Positions 1 to 5,149 are shown, numbered from the stretch's first letter. The stretch is DNA of 5,149 bases from JBKPHS01 sp046729975 (GCA_046729975.1 JBKPHS010000093.1:1-5149), one strand, 5' to 3'. Program-made: numbers and translations. The notes: generated from the letters alone by a model not told the origin.

Positions 1-1323
1 CCCCATCTTGTCGATCTCGTCGATCATCAGCACGGGGTTGTTCGAGCCGGCGTCCCGCAGCGCCCGGATGATCGTGCCGGGCAGCGCGCCGATGTAGGTG
101 CGGCGGTGCCCGCGGATCTCCGACTCGTCCCGTACGCCGCCAACCGACATGCGCTCGAACTTGCGGCCGATCGCCGCCGCGATGGAGCGGCCAAGGGAGG
201 TCTTGCCGACGCCGGGCGGGCCGACGAAGCAGAGAATCGACGCTCGCGCGTCCGGCTTGAGCTTCTGCACGGCGAGGAACTCGAGGATGCGGTCCTTGAT
301 CTTGTCGATGTCGTAGTGATCGCGGTCCAGCACCCTGCGCGCCTTCTTGAGGTCGAGGTCGTCGGGGGTGGACGTGTTCCAGGGAACGTCGAGGATCCAC
401 TCGAGGTAGGTGCGGATCACGCCATGCTCGGCGGACTGCGGCGGCAGCCGCTCGAAGCGCTGGAGCTCGCGCTCCGCCTGCCTTCGGGCGTGCTCCGGCA
501 GGTCCGCCTGCTCGACTCGCTCGCGCAGCTCCTGCGCCTCCGCCTGTGTCTCGTCCACCTCCCCGAGCTCGTCCTGGATCGCCTTGAGCTGCTGGCGCAG
601 GAAGTACTCGCGCTGGGTCCGGTCCATCTCGGACTGCACCTGCGACTGGATCCGCGAGCCCAGCGAGATCAGCTCGAGCTCGCGCGCGAGCAGCTCGGAC
701 AGCCGGCGCAGCCGCTTCGTCACGTCGCGCTCCTCGAGCAGCTCCTGCTTCTCCTCGGTCTTGATGCGCAGCGCCGAGGCGATCACATGCGCCAGCTCGG
801 AGGGGTCGTCGACGTTGGCGACGGCGATCTGGAGCTCCTCGGGCAGGTACGGAACCGCCTCGATGATCTCCTGGAACGTGGACTGGACGTTGCGCTTCAG
901 CGCCTCGAGCTCGGACGAGAGCTCGAGTATGTCCGGCTCCTCCTCGATCTCGGCGATCAGATACGGCTCCTCCGCGACGAAGCGCTTGAGCCGGACGCGT
1001 TGAGCGCCCTGTACGAGGATCCGAATCGAGCCGTCGGGCACCTTCAGCATGCGCGCAACGGAACCGACGACGCCGACGTCGTAGAGGTCGTCCGGGCCGG
1101 GCGACTCGATCTCGGGATCGCGCGAGGCGACCATCACGAGCATCCGGTTGCCTCCCAGGACGTCGTTGACAAGCCTGACGGAGCGCTCCTGGCCTACGGC
1201 CAGCGGAGTCAGGGTGTCGGGGAACGGAACGCTCTCCCGCAGCGGCAGGACGGGCAGCGCCTGAGGCAGCGGGCGATCGCCGTCCCCGACCTCAACCGTG
1301 CCTGCGCCCGGGATCTCGATCAT
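1..1323 (-). CDS. lon: Lon ATP-dependent protease (endopeptidase La), N-terminal 441 residues, runs off left edge
   Basis: Lon is a cytosolic AAA+ serine protease that unfolds and degrades misfolded and regulatory proteins. The open frame runs from ATG at 1323-1321 to base 1 with no stop. Residues 23-35 (LPVLPLRESVPFP) open the Lon N-terminal substrate-binding domain, which extends to about residue 215. A charged helical linker follows, with the family motif at 237-255 beginning QREYFLRQQLKAIQDE. The AAA+ module has Walker A GPPGVGKT at 368-375, the Lon-typical segment SVGGVRDESEIRGHRRTYIG after it, and Walker B with DEID at 435-438. The rest of the AAA+ module and the Ser-Lys protease domain lie outside the window; the family is usually about 770-820 residues. 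GGGAG sits 5 nt before the start. The start overlaps the hsp20 stop as ATGA, so translational coupling is likely. Identification is firm; completeness of the gene cannot be judged here. Confidence 0.97.
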   Translation of the reverse strand, partial: MIEIPGAGTVEVGDGDRPLPQALPVLPLRESVPFPDTLTPLAVGQERSVRLVNDVLGGNRMLVMVASRDPEIESPGPDDLYDVGVVGSVARMLKVPDGSIRILVQGAQRVRLKRFVAEEPYLIAEIEEEPDILELSSELEALKRNVQSTFQEIIEAVPYLPEELQIAVANVDDPSELAHVIASALRIKTEEKQELLEERDVTKRLRRLSELLARELELISLGSRIQSQVQSEMDRTQREYFLRQQLKAIQDELGEVDETQAEAQELRERVEQADLPEHARRQAERELQRFERLPPQSAEHGVIRTYLEWILDVPWNTSTPDDLDLKKARRVLDRDHYDIDKIKDRILEFLAVQKLKPDARASILCFVGPPGVGKTSLGRSIAAAIGRKFERMSVGGVRDESEIRGHRRTYIGALPGTIIRALRDAGSNNPVLMIDEIDKMG

Positions 1324-1787
1324 GGCCGCTCCCGGCGGGCCGGGTCCTCGCGTGACCCGATTGCCACCCGGCGTCCGGCTTCGCGTGGGTGGACGATCGG
1401 AATCTCCACACGCAGGAGGCCGTCCTCGTACGTTGCCGTGGCGCCGTCCGCCTGCACGTCCTCGCCCAGCTCCACCACGCGCCGGAAGGGCCCCTGCTCG
1501 ATCTCGACCTGCTGGAACAGCGCGCCCTCGGGCTCCTGGAGCTGCCGAGTGCCGGCGATCACGAGCTGCCGGCCGCGGATCTCCAGGCCAACCTGATCGA
1601 TGTCGATGCCTGCGAGCTCGGCCTTCACCACCGCCCGCGGGGGATCGCCCGCGTAGTAGACGTCGACGCGCGGGGAGAATCCCCGGCGCGGCGCGATCGG
1701 GGCGCGCCCGAATACGTCGCCGAAAAGCTGGTCGATCTCCCGCCGCATCCGCTCGAAGTTGGCGAAGAGGTCGCGCTCGGAGGGCAT
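1320..1787 (-). CDS. Hsp20/alpha-crystallin family small heat shock protein
   Basis: A 155-residue ATP-independent holdase that would bind unfolding proteins in oligomers and keep them soluble for refolding or degradation. The N-terminal arm (about 1-36) contains LFANFERMRREIDQLF, typical of bacterial class A small Hsps. The alpha-crystallin domain starts near residue 37 (FSPRVDVYY), continues through VKAELAGID (54-62) and the strands LEIRGRQLVIAG (68-79), and ends with the signature ATYEDGLLRVEIP (118-130). VAI at 141-143 fits the C-terminal I-x-I/V anchor used in oligomer assembly. Length is normal for the family. The ATG at 1787-1785 has no Shine-Dalgarno, but a -10-like hexamer ends 9 nt upstream, suggesting a leaderless message. 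The stop overlaps the lon start by 4 nt, pairing holdase and protease in one operon. No HspR (HAIR) or HrcA (CIRCE) operator is visible upstream. Confidence 0.95.
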   Translation of the reverse strand: MPSERDLFANFERMRREIDQLFGDVFGRAPIAPRRGFSPRVDVYYAGDPPRAVVKAELAGIDIDQVGLEIRGRQLVIAGTRQLQEPEGALFQQVEIEQGPFRRVVELGEDVQADGATATYEDGLLRVEIPIVHPREAGRRVAIGSREDPARRERP

Positions 1788-1796
1788 GGGGCAAGG

Positions 1797-1824
1797 GTAA
1801 TACCGACGAGTCGTCAGTCGTCAG
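1797..1824 (-). promoter_or_regulatory. Candidate hsp20-lon promoter, leaderless, with -35 inside the heptad repeat
   Basis: On the minus strand CTGACG (1824-1819) resembles a -35 box (4 of 6 to TTGACA). A 16-bp spacer separates it from TATTAC (1802-1797), a plausible -10. The hsp20 ATG follows 9 nt later, so transcription would start within a few bases of the start codon. This fits the lack of a Shine-Dalgarno. The heptad repeat contains several other CTGACG copies, so the -35 assignment is less certain than the -10. Confidence 0.45.
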
Positions 1825-1878
1825 TCTTCGGTCGTCAGTAGGCCAGATCTGACGACTGACGACGGGCGACTGACGACT
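1809..1878. repeat. Palindromic heptad repeat, copy 1 (70-nt long hairpin)
   Basis: The left arm is made of 7-bp units: AGTCGTC (1809-1815), AGTCGTC (1816-1822), AGTCTTC (1823-1829), GGTCGTC (1830-1836). The right arm (1849-1878) is its near-inverse. Positions 1809-1838 pair with 1849-1878 in one register: 26 Watson-Crick pairs, 2 G-U pairs and only 2 mismatches (1823/1864 and 1827/1860), closing a 10-nt loop (1839-1848). The element begins directly after the MBL-hydrolase stop (1881-1879, minus strand) and ends 21 nt before hsp20. It could be a structured 3' end or attenuator for the upstream gene, a REP- or MITE-like dispersed repeat, or both. There is no U-tract, so it is not a textbook intrinsic terminator. 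The string CAGTCTTCGGTCGTCAGT (1822-1839) recurs exactly in copy 2. Confidence 0.88.
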
Positions 1879-2673
1879 TCAGAGCCGGTACTCCGCCCCC
1901 TCCCTCGCCACCTCCACCGGCCCCTCGAAGGCGTCTGCCGCCTCTTCCCGGGCCCAGAGCGAGTCGAGCTCGTCAGAGATGTGGGTCAGCACGACGCGCT
2001 TGACGCCCGCCGCCCGCGCGTGCTCGCCCGCCTCACGCGGCGTGAGGTGGCCTCGCTCTCCGCTCCGCTCCGGCCGCGGCAGAGTCGCTTCGATGAGCAG
2101 CAGGTCGGCGCCCTGCGAGAACTCGACCAGCTCCTGGGTCGGCCGGGAGTCGGCGCCGAACACCAGGCGGCCACCGCCGTTCGAGGAGCTGAGCGACATC
2201 GCGAACGTCTCCATGTAGTGGGGCACTGTGTGGAATGAGATGCGCAGGGGCCCGACCTCGATGGTGTCCGACTCGGTGTACTCCTCCAGCCGGAAGGCGT
2301 TCTCGATCAGGTCCTCGTTCCCCCACGACCCCACCACGCGCCTGAGGGTCTCCCCGCCCCCACGCGGCACGAGCAGCCGCGGGCGGGCCGGGCTCTCGGT
2401 TCCCGGCCAGCGGTCGACCGGCACCGGCTGCTGGCGCGGCGCGTACGTGAGCGCATACGCGTAGGGGACGAGGTCGAGGAAGTGGTCCGCGTGCAGGTGT
2501 GAGATCACGGCTGCGTCCAGGCACGTGTAGTCCCTGTAGCGGCGGAGCTTCGAGAAGACCCCGTTGCCGCAATCGATCAGGAGCGAGGAGCCGTCATCCT
2601 CGACGAGGTAGCCCGAGCAGGCCCCGTCCGCGTCCTGCCAGGAGGGCGACTTCCCGAGAACCCTCAGGCGCAT
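1879..2673 (-). CDS. MBL-fold metallo-hydrolase (RNase Z / YhfI-like)
   Basis: A 264-residue metallo-beta-lactamase-fold enzyme with a complete dinuclear metal site. Visible ligands are SHLHADH (H59, H61, D63, H64), H152 in VPHY, D175 in GADS and H231 in LTHIS. H209 in GHLT matches the extra conserved histidine near the C-terminus of RNase Z-like proteins. The N-terminus (MRLRVLGKSPS, LLIDCGNG) and the tail GHLTPREAGEHARAAGVKRVVLTHIS are typical of the RNase Z/ElaC/YhfI branch. I see no obvious tRNA-binding exosite arm, so I do not call it tRNase Z. Substrate is unknown; a small phosphodiester, lactone or thioester is possible for this superfamily. It starts 47 nt downstream of the four-cysteine gene on the same strand, so the two may be cotranscribed. 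The heptad hairpin follows its stop with no gap. Confidence 0.9.
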   Translation of the reverse strand: MRLRVLGKSPSWQDADGACSGYLVEDDGSSLLIDCGNGVFSKLRRYRDYTCLDAAVISHLHADHFLDLVPYAYALTYAPRQQPVPVDRWPGTESPARPRLLVPRGGGETLRRVVGSWGNEDLIENAFRLEEYTESDTIEVGPLRISFHTVPHYMETFAMSLSSSNGGGRLVFGADSRPTQELVEFSQGADLLLIEATLPRPERSGERGHLTPREAGEHARAAGVKRVVLTHISDELDSLWAREEAADAFEGPVEVAREGAEYRL

Positions 2674-2720
2674 TCCTGAACCCTATTCGCCGCGCCCGCC
2701 CCCGCGTGCAGCGGCTCAGC

Positions 2721-2921
2721 TCAGGCGTGCGGCTGCGGGAACGCGTAGGCGGTGTGCCGGCGCTCGGTCCGGAAGACGAACGCGAGCTGGCGCTCGGGCT
2801 CGAGCCCCCGGTCCGCAGGTCGGAAGGTCGGGCAAGGCTCGCCCAGGTTGAGCGCGCAGAGCATGTTCTTGCCGAAGTAGCAGTTCTCGCACGTCACGCC
2901 ATTCGCCTTGCCCTTTGCCAT
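2721..2921 (-). CDS. Small four-cysteine protein of unknown function, probable metal binding
   Basis: A 66-residue protein that I cannot assign to a named family. The first half carries C11-x2-C14-x7-C22-x7-C30 in CENCYFGKNMLCALNLGEPC, followed by PTFRP. This spacing and the clustered Cys with adjacent aromatics look like a zinc knuckle or an iron-sulfur site; which one cannot be told from sequence. The second half is basic and ends in a short aromatic stretch (LAFVFRTERRHTAYAF). There is no signal peptide or membrane segment, so it is probably cytosolic. ATG at 2921-2919 is preceded by GGGGA directly and by GAGGGG 13 nt upstream, a usable but imperfect ribosome site. It leads the minus-strand run into the MBL hydrolase. 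GC-rich wobble positions and an orderly Cys pattern favour a real gene. Confidence 0.75.
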   Translation of the reverse strand: MAKGKANGVTCENCYFGKNMLCALNLGEPCPTFRPADRGLEPERQLAFVFRTERRHTAYAFPQPHA

Positions 2922-3179
2922 TCCCCGATCGATTCCCCTCGTTCTGCGCGTTGACGGCTTGCCACGCGATCCTGTTCCAGCTCACCCCCCTCGCGCAACC
3001 CCCCTTGCCGGAAATGGCGACTTTTTCGTTCACGCCCAATTTGCAGCCTTTTTACAAGCCGTTCGCAAATCCGCCGCTCTTTGCGGTCACCTGCGCGGGG
3101 CCCGGCTGCGCCCAGTCCTGATCCGAGACATCGAGTCAAGCGGTATCGGGCAGTACGAGCCGCGACACTAGGCGTATCC
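2922..3179. other. Divergent intergenic region without a confident gene
   Basis: This 258-bp gap separates the minus-strand four-cysteine gene from the plus-strand SDR gene and should hold promoters for both. It contains a patch (about 3011-3085) visibly richer in A and T than the flanking genes. Within it are inverted hexamers ATTTGC (3039-3044) and GCAAAT (3065-3070) with 20 nt between, and TTTACA (3051-3056), a -35-like hexamer with no convincing -10 at 16-18 bp. Short open frames cross the gap on both strands, but none shows a recognisable domain. I therefore call it regulatory by position only. Confidence 0.5.
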
Positions 3180-4100
3180 ATGGAGCTCGTCACCGGAGCG
3201 ACCGGCTATGTCGGAGGGCGCCTTCTCGGGCGTCTTCGCTCGGAGGGCCGCGCGGCGCGCGCGCTGGTCCGTGACCCGGCGCGGCTCGAGGCGGGCCCCG
3301 GCGTGGAGGTGGTGCGCGGCGACCTCGTCTCGGGGGCGGGCCTCCGGGAGGCGCTCGAAGGCTGCTCGACGGCTTACTACCTGGTGCACTCGATGGAGCC
3401 CGCGGCGGGAGCCGACGGCGACTTTGCCCGCCGCGACAGGCGCGCGGCCGAGAACTTCGCCGAGGCCGCGCGCTCCGCGGGCGTAGAGCGCATCGTGTAT
3501 CTCGGCGGCCTCGTACCGGAGGGCGGCCCGCGCACGCCGCATCTCGCGTCGCGCCTCGAAGTCGAGGAGACACTGCTGGACGCCGTTCCGGGATCGACCG
3601 CGCTGCGCGCTTCGATAGTCGTCGGCGCGCAGTCTCCGTCCTTCCGGATCCTGGTGCGGCTGGTCGAGCGGCTGCGCCTCCTGCCCTTCCCGGACTGGCG
3701 CGAGCGGATTACGCGACCGCTCGCTGAGCGCGACGCGATCTCGTACCTAGCCCTCACCGCGAAGACGCCTGGCGCTTCCGGCCGCTCGCTGGACATCGCC
3801 GGTCCCGACGTGGTGTCCTACGGCGAGATGATCGAGCGAATCGCCGAGATCATGGGCGTCGGACGCATGCCGATCCGCTTCGGCGCTTCTATGACCCCGC
3901 CCGCCAGCGCCGTCGTAGCCGCGGTCACGGGCCAGCCGCTCGAGCTTGTGCGACCGCTGATGACGAGCCTCGAACACGACCTGCTGCCGCGTAACGATGA
4001 CGCGCTCCAGGTCTACGACATCCGCACGCTCTCCCTCGACCGCGCGATCGAGCGCGCGCTCCGGGAGTGGGAGCGGACCGAGGCGCTCGCGGCCCGATGA
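3180..4100 (+). CDS. YbjT-like atypical SDR / NmrA-type NAD(P)-binding protein
   Basis: A 306-residue Rossmann-fold protein of the extended/atypical short-chain dehydrogenase superfamily. The dinucleotide loop is GATGYVG at 6-12, and R31 after the second strand suggests NADP(H) preference. Family markers of the YbjT-like branch follow: YYLVHSME (66-73), a RRDRRAAENFAEAA helix, GVERIVYLGGL (101-111), HLASRLEVEE (121-130), LRASIVVGAQSPSF and later DIAGPDVVSYGEM. The usual YxxxK catalytic pair is replaced by HxxxR (H121, R125), as expected for NmrA-like members that may sense redox state rather than catalyse. I chose ATG at 3180 because the first beta strand begins right there; an in-frame TTG at 3081 would add 33 residues with no domain. 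An AGG at 3169-3171 is a weak ribosome site. It overlaps the SRPBCC gene by ATGA. Substrate and role are unknown; a quinone or sugar-nucleotide partner is possible in this superfamily. Confidence 0.9.
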   Translation: MELVTGATGYVGGRLLGRLRSEGRAARALVRDPARLEAGPGVEVVRGDLVSGAGLREALEGCSTAYYLVHSMEPAAGADGDFARRDRRAAENFAEAARSAGVERIVYLGGLVPEGGPRTPHLASRLEVEETLLDAVPGSTALRASIVVGAQSPSFRILVRLVERLRLLPFPDWRERITRPLAERDAISYLALTAKTPGASGRSLDIAGPDVVSYGEMIERIAEIMGVGRMPIRFGASMTPPASAVVAAVTGQPLELVRPLMTSLEHDLLPRNDDALQVYDIRTLSLDRAIERALREWERTEALAAR

Positions 4101-4534
4101 AGGTCGAGCGCACGATCGACCTCGCGGCCGACCCCCAAGCGGTCTACGACCTCGTGATGGACCCCAGGCGGCTGAAGGACTGGGTCACGATCCACGAGCG
4201 CCTGATCGACGCGCCGAACGGCGGGCTCCGCAAGGGATCGCAGCTCACCCAGCGGCTGAAGATCGCGCACGGGCCGTTCAACGTGCGCTGGACGGTTGCC
4301 GAGGACGACTGCCCCAACCGGGTGGTGTGGGAGGGAAGAGGACCCGCGCACTCGCGAGCGAAGGTTGTCTACGACTTCGAGGCGAACGGAAACGGGACGC
4401 GATTCAGCTACACCAACGAGTACTCGATGCCCGGGGGCCCGCTCGGGCGGCTCGCAAGCCGCGCGCTGAAGCACACGTCCGAGCGCGAGTCGGAGCGCTC
4501 GCTCGAGCGCCTGAAGCGCCTGCTCGAGGGCTGA
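4097..4534 (+). CDS. SRPBCC-fold protein (polyketide cyclase/dehydrase-like)
   Basis: A 145-residue single-domain START/Bet v1-type protein, a helix-grip fold with a deep cavity for hydrophobic ligands. The N-terminus MKVERTIDLAADPQAVYDLVMDPRRLKDW is the classic first strand and helix pair, where a phospho- or acyl-type ligand cavity begins. Central strands follow (LTQRLKIAHGPFNVRWTV, RVVWEGRG, AKVVYDFEANGNGTRFSYTNEY). The long C-terminal helix covers about 115-145 and is rich in Arg and Glu (SERESERSLERLKRLLEG). Length is normal. ATG at 4097 shares ATGA with the stop of the SDR gene, so the two are translationally coupled and probably act together. An in-frame upstream start at 4067 would lie inside the SDR gene and adds nothing domain-like. 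Ligand unknown. Confidence 0.9.
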   Translation: MKVERTIDLAADPQAVYDLVMDPRRLKDWVTIHERLIDAPNGGLRKGSQLTQRLKIAHGPFNVRWTVAEDDCPNRVVWEGRGPAHSRAKVVYDFEANGNGTRFSYTNEYSMPGGPLGRLASRALKHTSERESERSLERLKRLLEG

Positions 4535-4573
4535 CGTCCCCCGGCCGCGGTTTCGCCCGACCGACCCGCGGGG

Positions 4574-4579
4574 TATAAC
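4574..4579 (+). promoter_or_regulatory. Candidate -10 box for the 100-aa gene, leaderless
   Basis: TATAAC lies in an otherwise GC-only stretch and ends 9 nt before ATG 4589, the same distance as TATTAC before hsp20. No Shine-Dalgarno is present between them, so a leaderless message is likely. A -35 partner is not clear: TTTCGC at 4551-4556 has the right 17-bp spacing but matches poorly. GCGGG/CCCGC arms (4569-4573 region and 4579-4583) flank it and might hide or expose the box. Confidence 0.45.
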
Positions 4580-4588
4580 CCGCCGCGC

Positions 4589-4891
4589 ATGGGGACCGCT
4601 CCGGAGACGACGCAGGGCGCCGGCTGGTCCCCCTTCGCCCAACCCCTCGAGCGCCACTGTGAGGCGGTTGCGGATGCCCTCCTCAAGGTGGTCGAGGGCG
4701 GGAAGTACGCGCTCGAGGAGCTCGATGCCGCCACCTACACGGACTTCCGGCGGCGCCACCCCCACCTCGGCCTGCCGCGCGCCACGACAGTCGCCGGCGC
4801 CTGCGGGGGCTGGGAGGCGGCGGTGAGCTACGCGGCGGTGAAGGCGGCGGCGCTCCATCGCGAGGGCGTGGGGCGGCGCGAAGCGGCCTGA
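4589..4891 (+). CDS. Hypothetical protein, possible HNH-associated helix-turn-helix repeat
   Basis: A 100-residue protein without a firm family. Residues 49-79 read TYTDFRRRHP, then LPRATTVAG and GGWEAAV. This resembles the short helix-turn-helix repeat found beside HNH homing endonucleases (Pfam HNH_repeat), whose pattern is Y-x2-[FW] ... P-[SR]-x2-[TI] ... G-x-W-x2-A. Here one copy is present with no nuclease domain. A helical segment (about 18-48, LERHCEAVADALLKVVEGGKYALEEL) precedes it and could pack or dimerise. Codons are strongly GC-ending like the neighbours. A TATAAC box 9 nt upstream and the lack of a ribosome site suggest a leaderless message, separate from the SRPBCC gene that ends 54 nt upstream. 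A small DNA-binding protein is the best guess, held loosely. Confidence 0.65.
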   Translation: MGTAPETTQGAGWSPFAQPLERHCEAVADALLKVVEGGKYALEELDAATYTDFRRRHPHLGLPRATTVAGACGGWEAAVSYAAVKAAALHREGVGRREAA

Positions 4892-4896
4892 ACAAC

Positions 4897-4953
4897 AGTC
4901 TTCGGTCGTCAGTCTTCAGGACTGACGACTGACGACTGACGACTGACGACTGA
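4897..4953. repeat. Palindromic heptad repeat, copy 2, between convergent genes
   Basis: Left units are AGTCTTC (4897-4903), GGTCGTC (4904-4910), AGTCTTC (4911-4917). The right part holds four tandem ACTGACG units (4921-4948) plus ACTGA (4949-4953). Positions 4896-4914 pair with 4920-4938: 17 Watson-Crick pairs, one G-U and one mismatch (4901/4933), closing the 5-nt loop TTCAG. The core arms GTCGTCAGTC and GACTGACGAC (4905-4914, 4920-4929) pair perfectly. The element starts 5 nt after the stop of the plus-strand 100-aa gene and directly abuts the malate dehydrogenase stop on the other strand. It could therefore end transcription from both sides, although neither strand has a U-tract. It shares an exact 18-bp string with copy 1 (4896-4913). 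Confidence 0.88.
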
Positions 4954-5149
4954 TTACAGAGCCGCCATCGCCTCCACCAGCTCGCGCACCGCTTCGGCCG
5001 ACTTCTCCAGCTCTTGGCGCTCGCTGTCGTCCAGCTCGATCTCGATGATCTCCTCGATTCCCTCGGCGCCCAGCCGGACGGGCACGCCTACGAAGAGACC
5101 GTCTAGTCCGTACTCCCCCTGGCACAGGGCCGCGCAGGGCAGCACGCGC
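4954..5149 (-). CDS. mdh: Malate dehydrogenase, C-terminal 64 residues, runs off right edge
   Basis: Malate dehydrogenase interconverts malate and oxaloacetate with NAD(H) in the TCA cycle, in the cytosol. The visible tail carries LPCAALCQGEYG, LFVGVPVRLGAEGIEEIIEIEL and the closing helix SERQELEKSAEAVRELVEAM. The G-E-Y-G and [LF]-V-G-V-P-[VA]-x-[LI]-G segments are the standard C-terminal pattern of the LDH-like MDH group. Its Rossmann domain and catalytic His lie beyond the window. The frame stays open through base 5149; GTG at 5145-5143 is an internal valine, not a start. Lactate dehydrogenase is the main alternative, as both share this fold, but the sequence reads as MDH. The stop TAA (4956-4954) directly abuts the heptad repeat. 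Confidence 0.9.
   Translation of the reverse strand, partial: RVLPCAALCQGEYGLDGLFVGVPVRLGAEGIEEIIEIELDDSERQELEKSAEAVRELVEAMAAL

Noticed and set aside
106..1596. 496-aa plus-strand open frame, and a 197-aa one at 410-1003
   Set aside because: They lie antisense to lon and hsp20, whose minus-strand proteins show complete family motifs. High GC makes long antisense frames common, and the translations are low-complexity Leu/Arg/Ser strings.
1788..1878. HAIR (HspR) or CIRCE (HrcA) heat-shock operator before hsp20
   Set aside because: Neither the CTTGAGT/ACTCAAG nor the TTAGCACTC/GAGTGCTAA inverted pair is found; the only inverted repeat is the heptad hairpin.
3039..3070. ATTTGC/GCAAAT inverted repeat as an operator
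   Set aside because: The arms are only 6 bp with a 20-nt gap and match no known operator; kept only as a note in the intergenic entry.
3081..3179. 33-residue N-terminal extension of the SDR from a TTG start
   Set aside because: The extension is Arg/Pro/Ala-rich without a domain, and the Rossmann beta strand begins at the ATG at 3180.
2894..3193. 99-aa minus-strand and 87-aa plus-strand open frames across the divergent gap
   Set aside because: No domain, overlap with better-supported genes at both ends, and amino acid composition typical of noncoding GC-rich frames.
4013..4858. 281-aa minus-strand open frame
   Set aside because: It is antisense to the SRPBCC gene and the 100-aa gene, rich in Arg/Ala/Val/Gly with no recognisable domain. 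The plus-strand SRPBCC reading is clear.
4897..4953. CRISPR-like short repeat array
   Set aside because: The units are 7 bp and contiguous, without unique spacers, and no cas gene is present.

Overview
The window comes from a high-GC bacterium. GC-rich third codon positions, apparently leaderless promoters and the protein sequences point to Actinomycetota, and a Thermoleophilia-like lineage (Gaiellales/Solirubrobacterales) is my best guess. That placement is inference from style; there is no rRNA marker here. It reads as chromosomal housekeeping sequence. I see no transposase, phage gene, tRNA, rRNA or CRISPR array.

Layout. The left half is a minus-strand run, in transcription order: a 66-aa four-cysteine protein (2921-2721), an MBL-fold hydrolase (2673-1879), a 70-nt long-hairpin repeat (1809-1878), an Hsp20 small heat shock protein (1787-1320), and the N-terminal 441 residues of Lon protease (1323 to the window edge). 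The hsp20 stop and lon start share ATGA, so holdase and ATP-dependent protease are probably made from one message. hsp20 seems to have its own promoter, with the -35 inside the repeat and the -10 just before a start codon that has no Shine-Dalgarno. A 258-bp divergent gap (2922-3179) separates this run from the plus-strand genes.

The right half, on the plus strand, is a YbjT-like atypical SDR / NmrA-type NAD(P)-binding protein (3180-4100), an SRPBCC-fold protein overlapping it by ATGA (4097-4534), and a 100-aa hypothetical with a possible HNH-associated helix-turn-helix repeat (4589-4891). A second copy of the heptad repeat (4897-4953) lies between this gene and the convergent 3' end of malate dehydrogenase (minus strand, running off the right edge).

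The most unusual signal is the repeat pair. Both copies are built from 7-bp units (AGTCGTC / GACTGAC family), share an identical 18-bp string, fold into long imperfect hairpins (30 and 19 positions), and begin at the base directly after the stop codon of a minus-strand gene. Other points of interest are the hsp20-lon coupling, the four-cysteine mini-protein, the SDR/SRPBCC pair and the matching leaderless promoters of two genes. I found no clear new multi-gene system.
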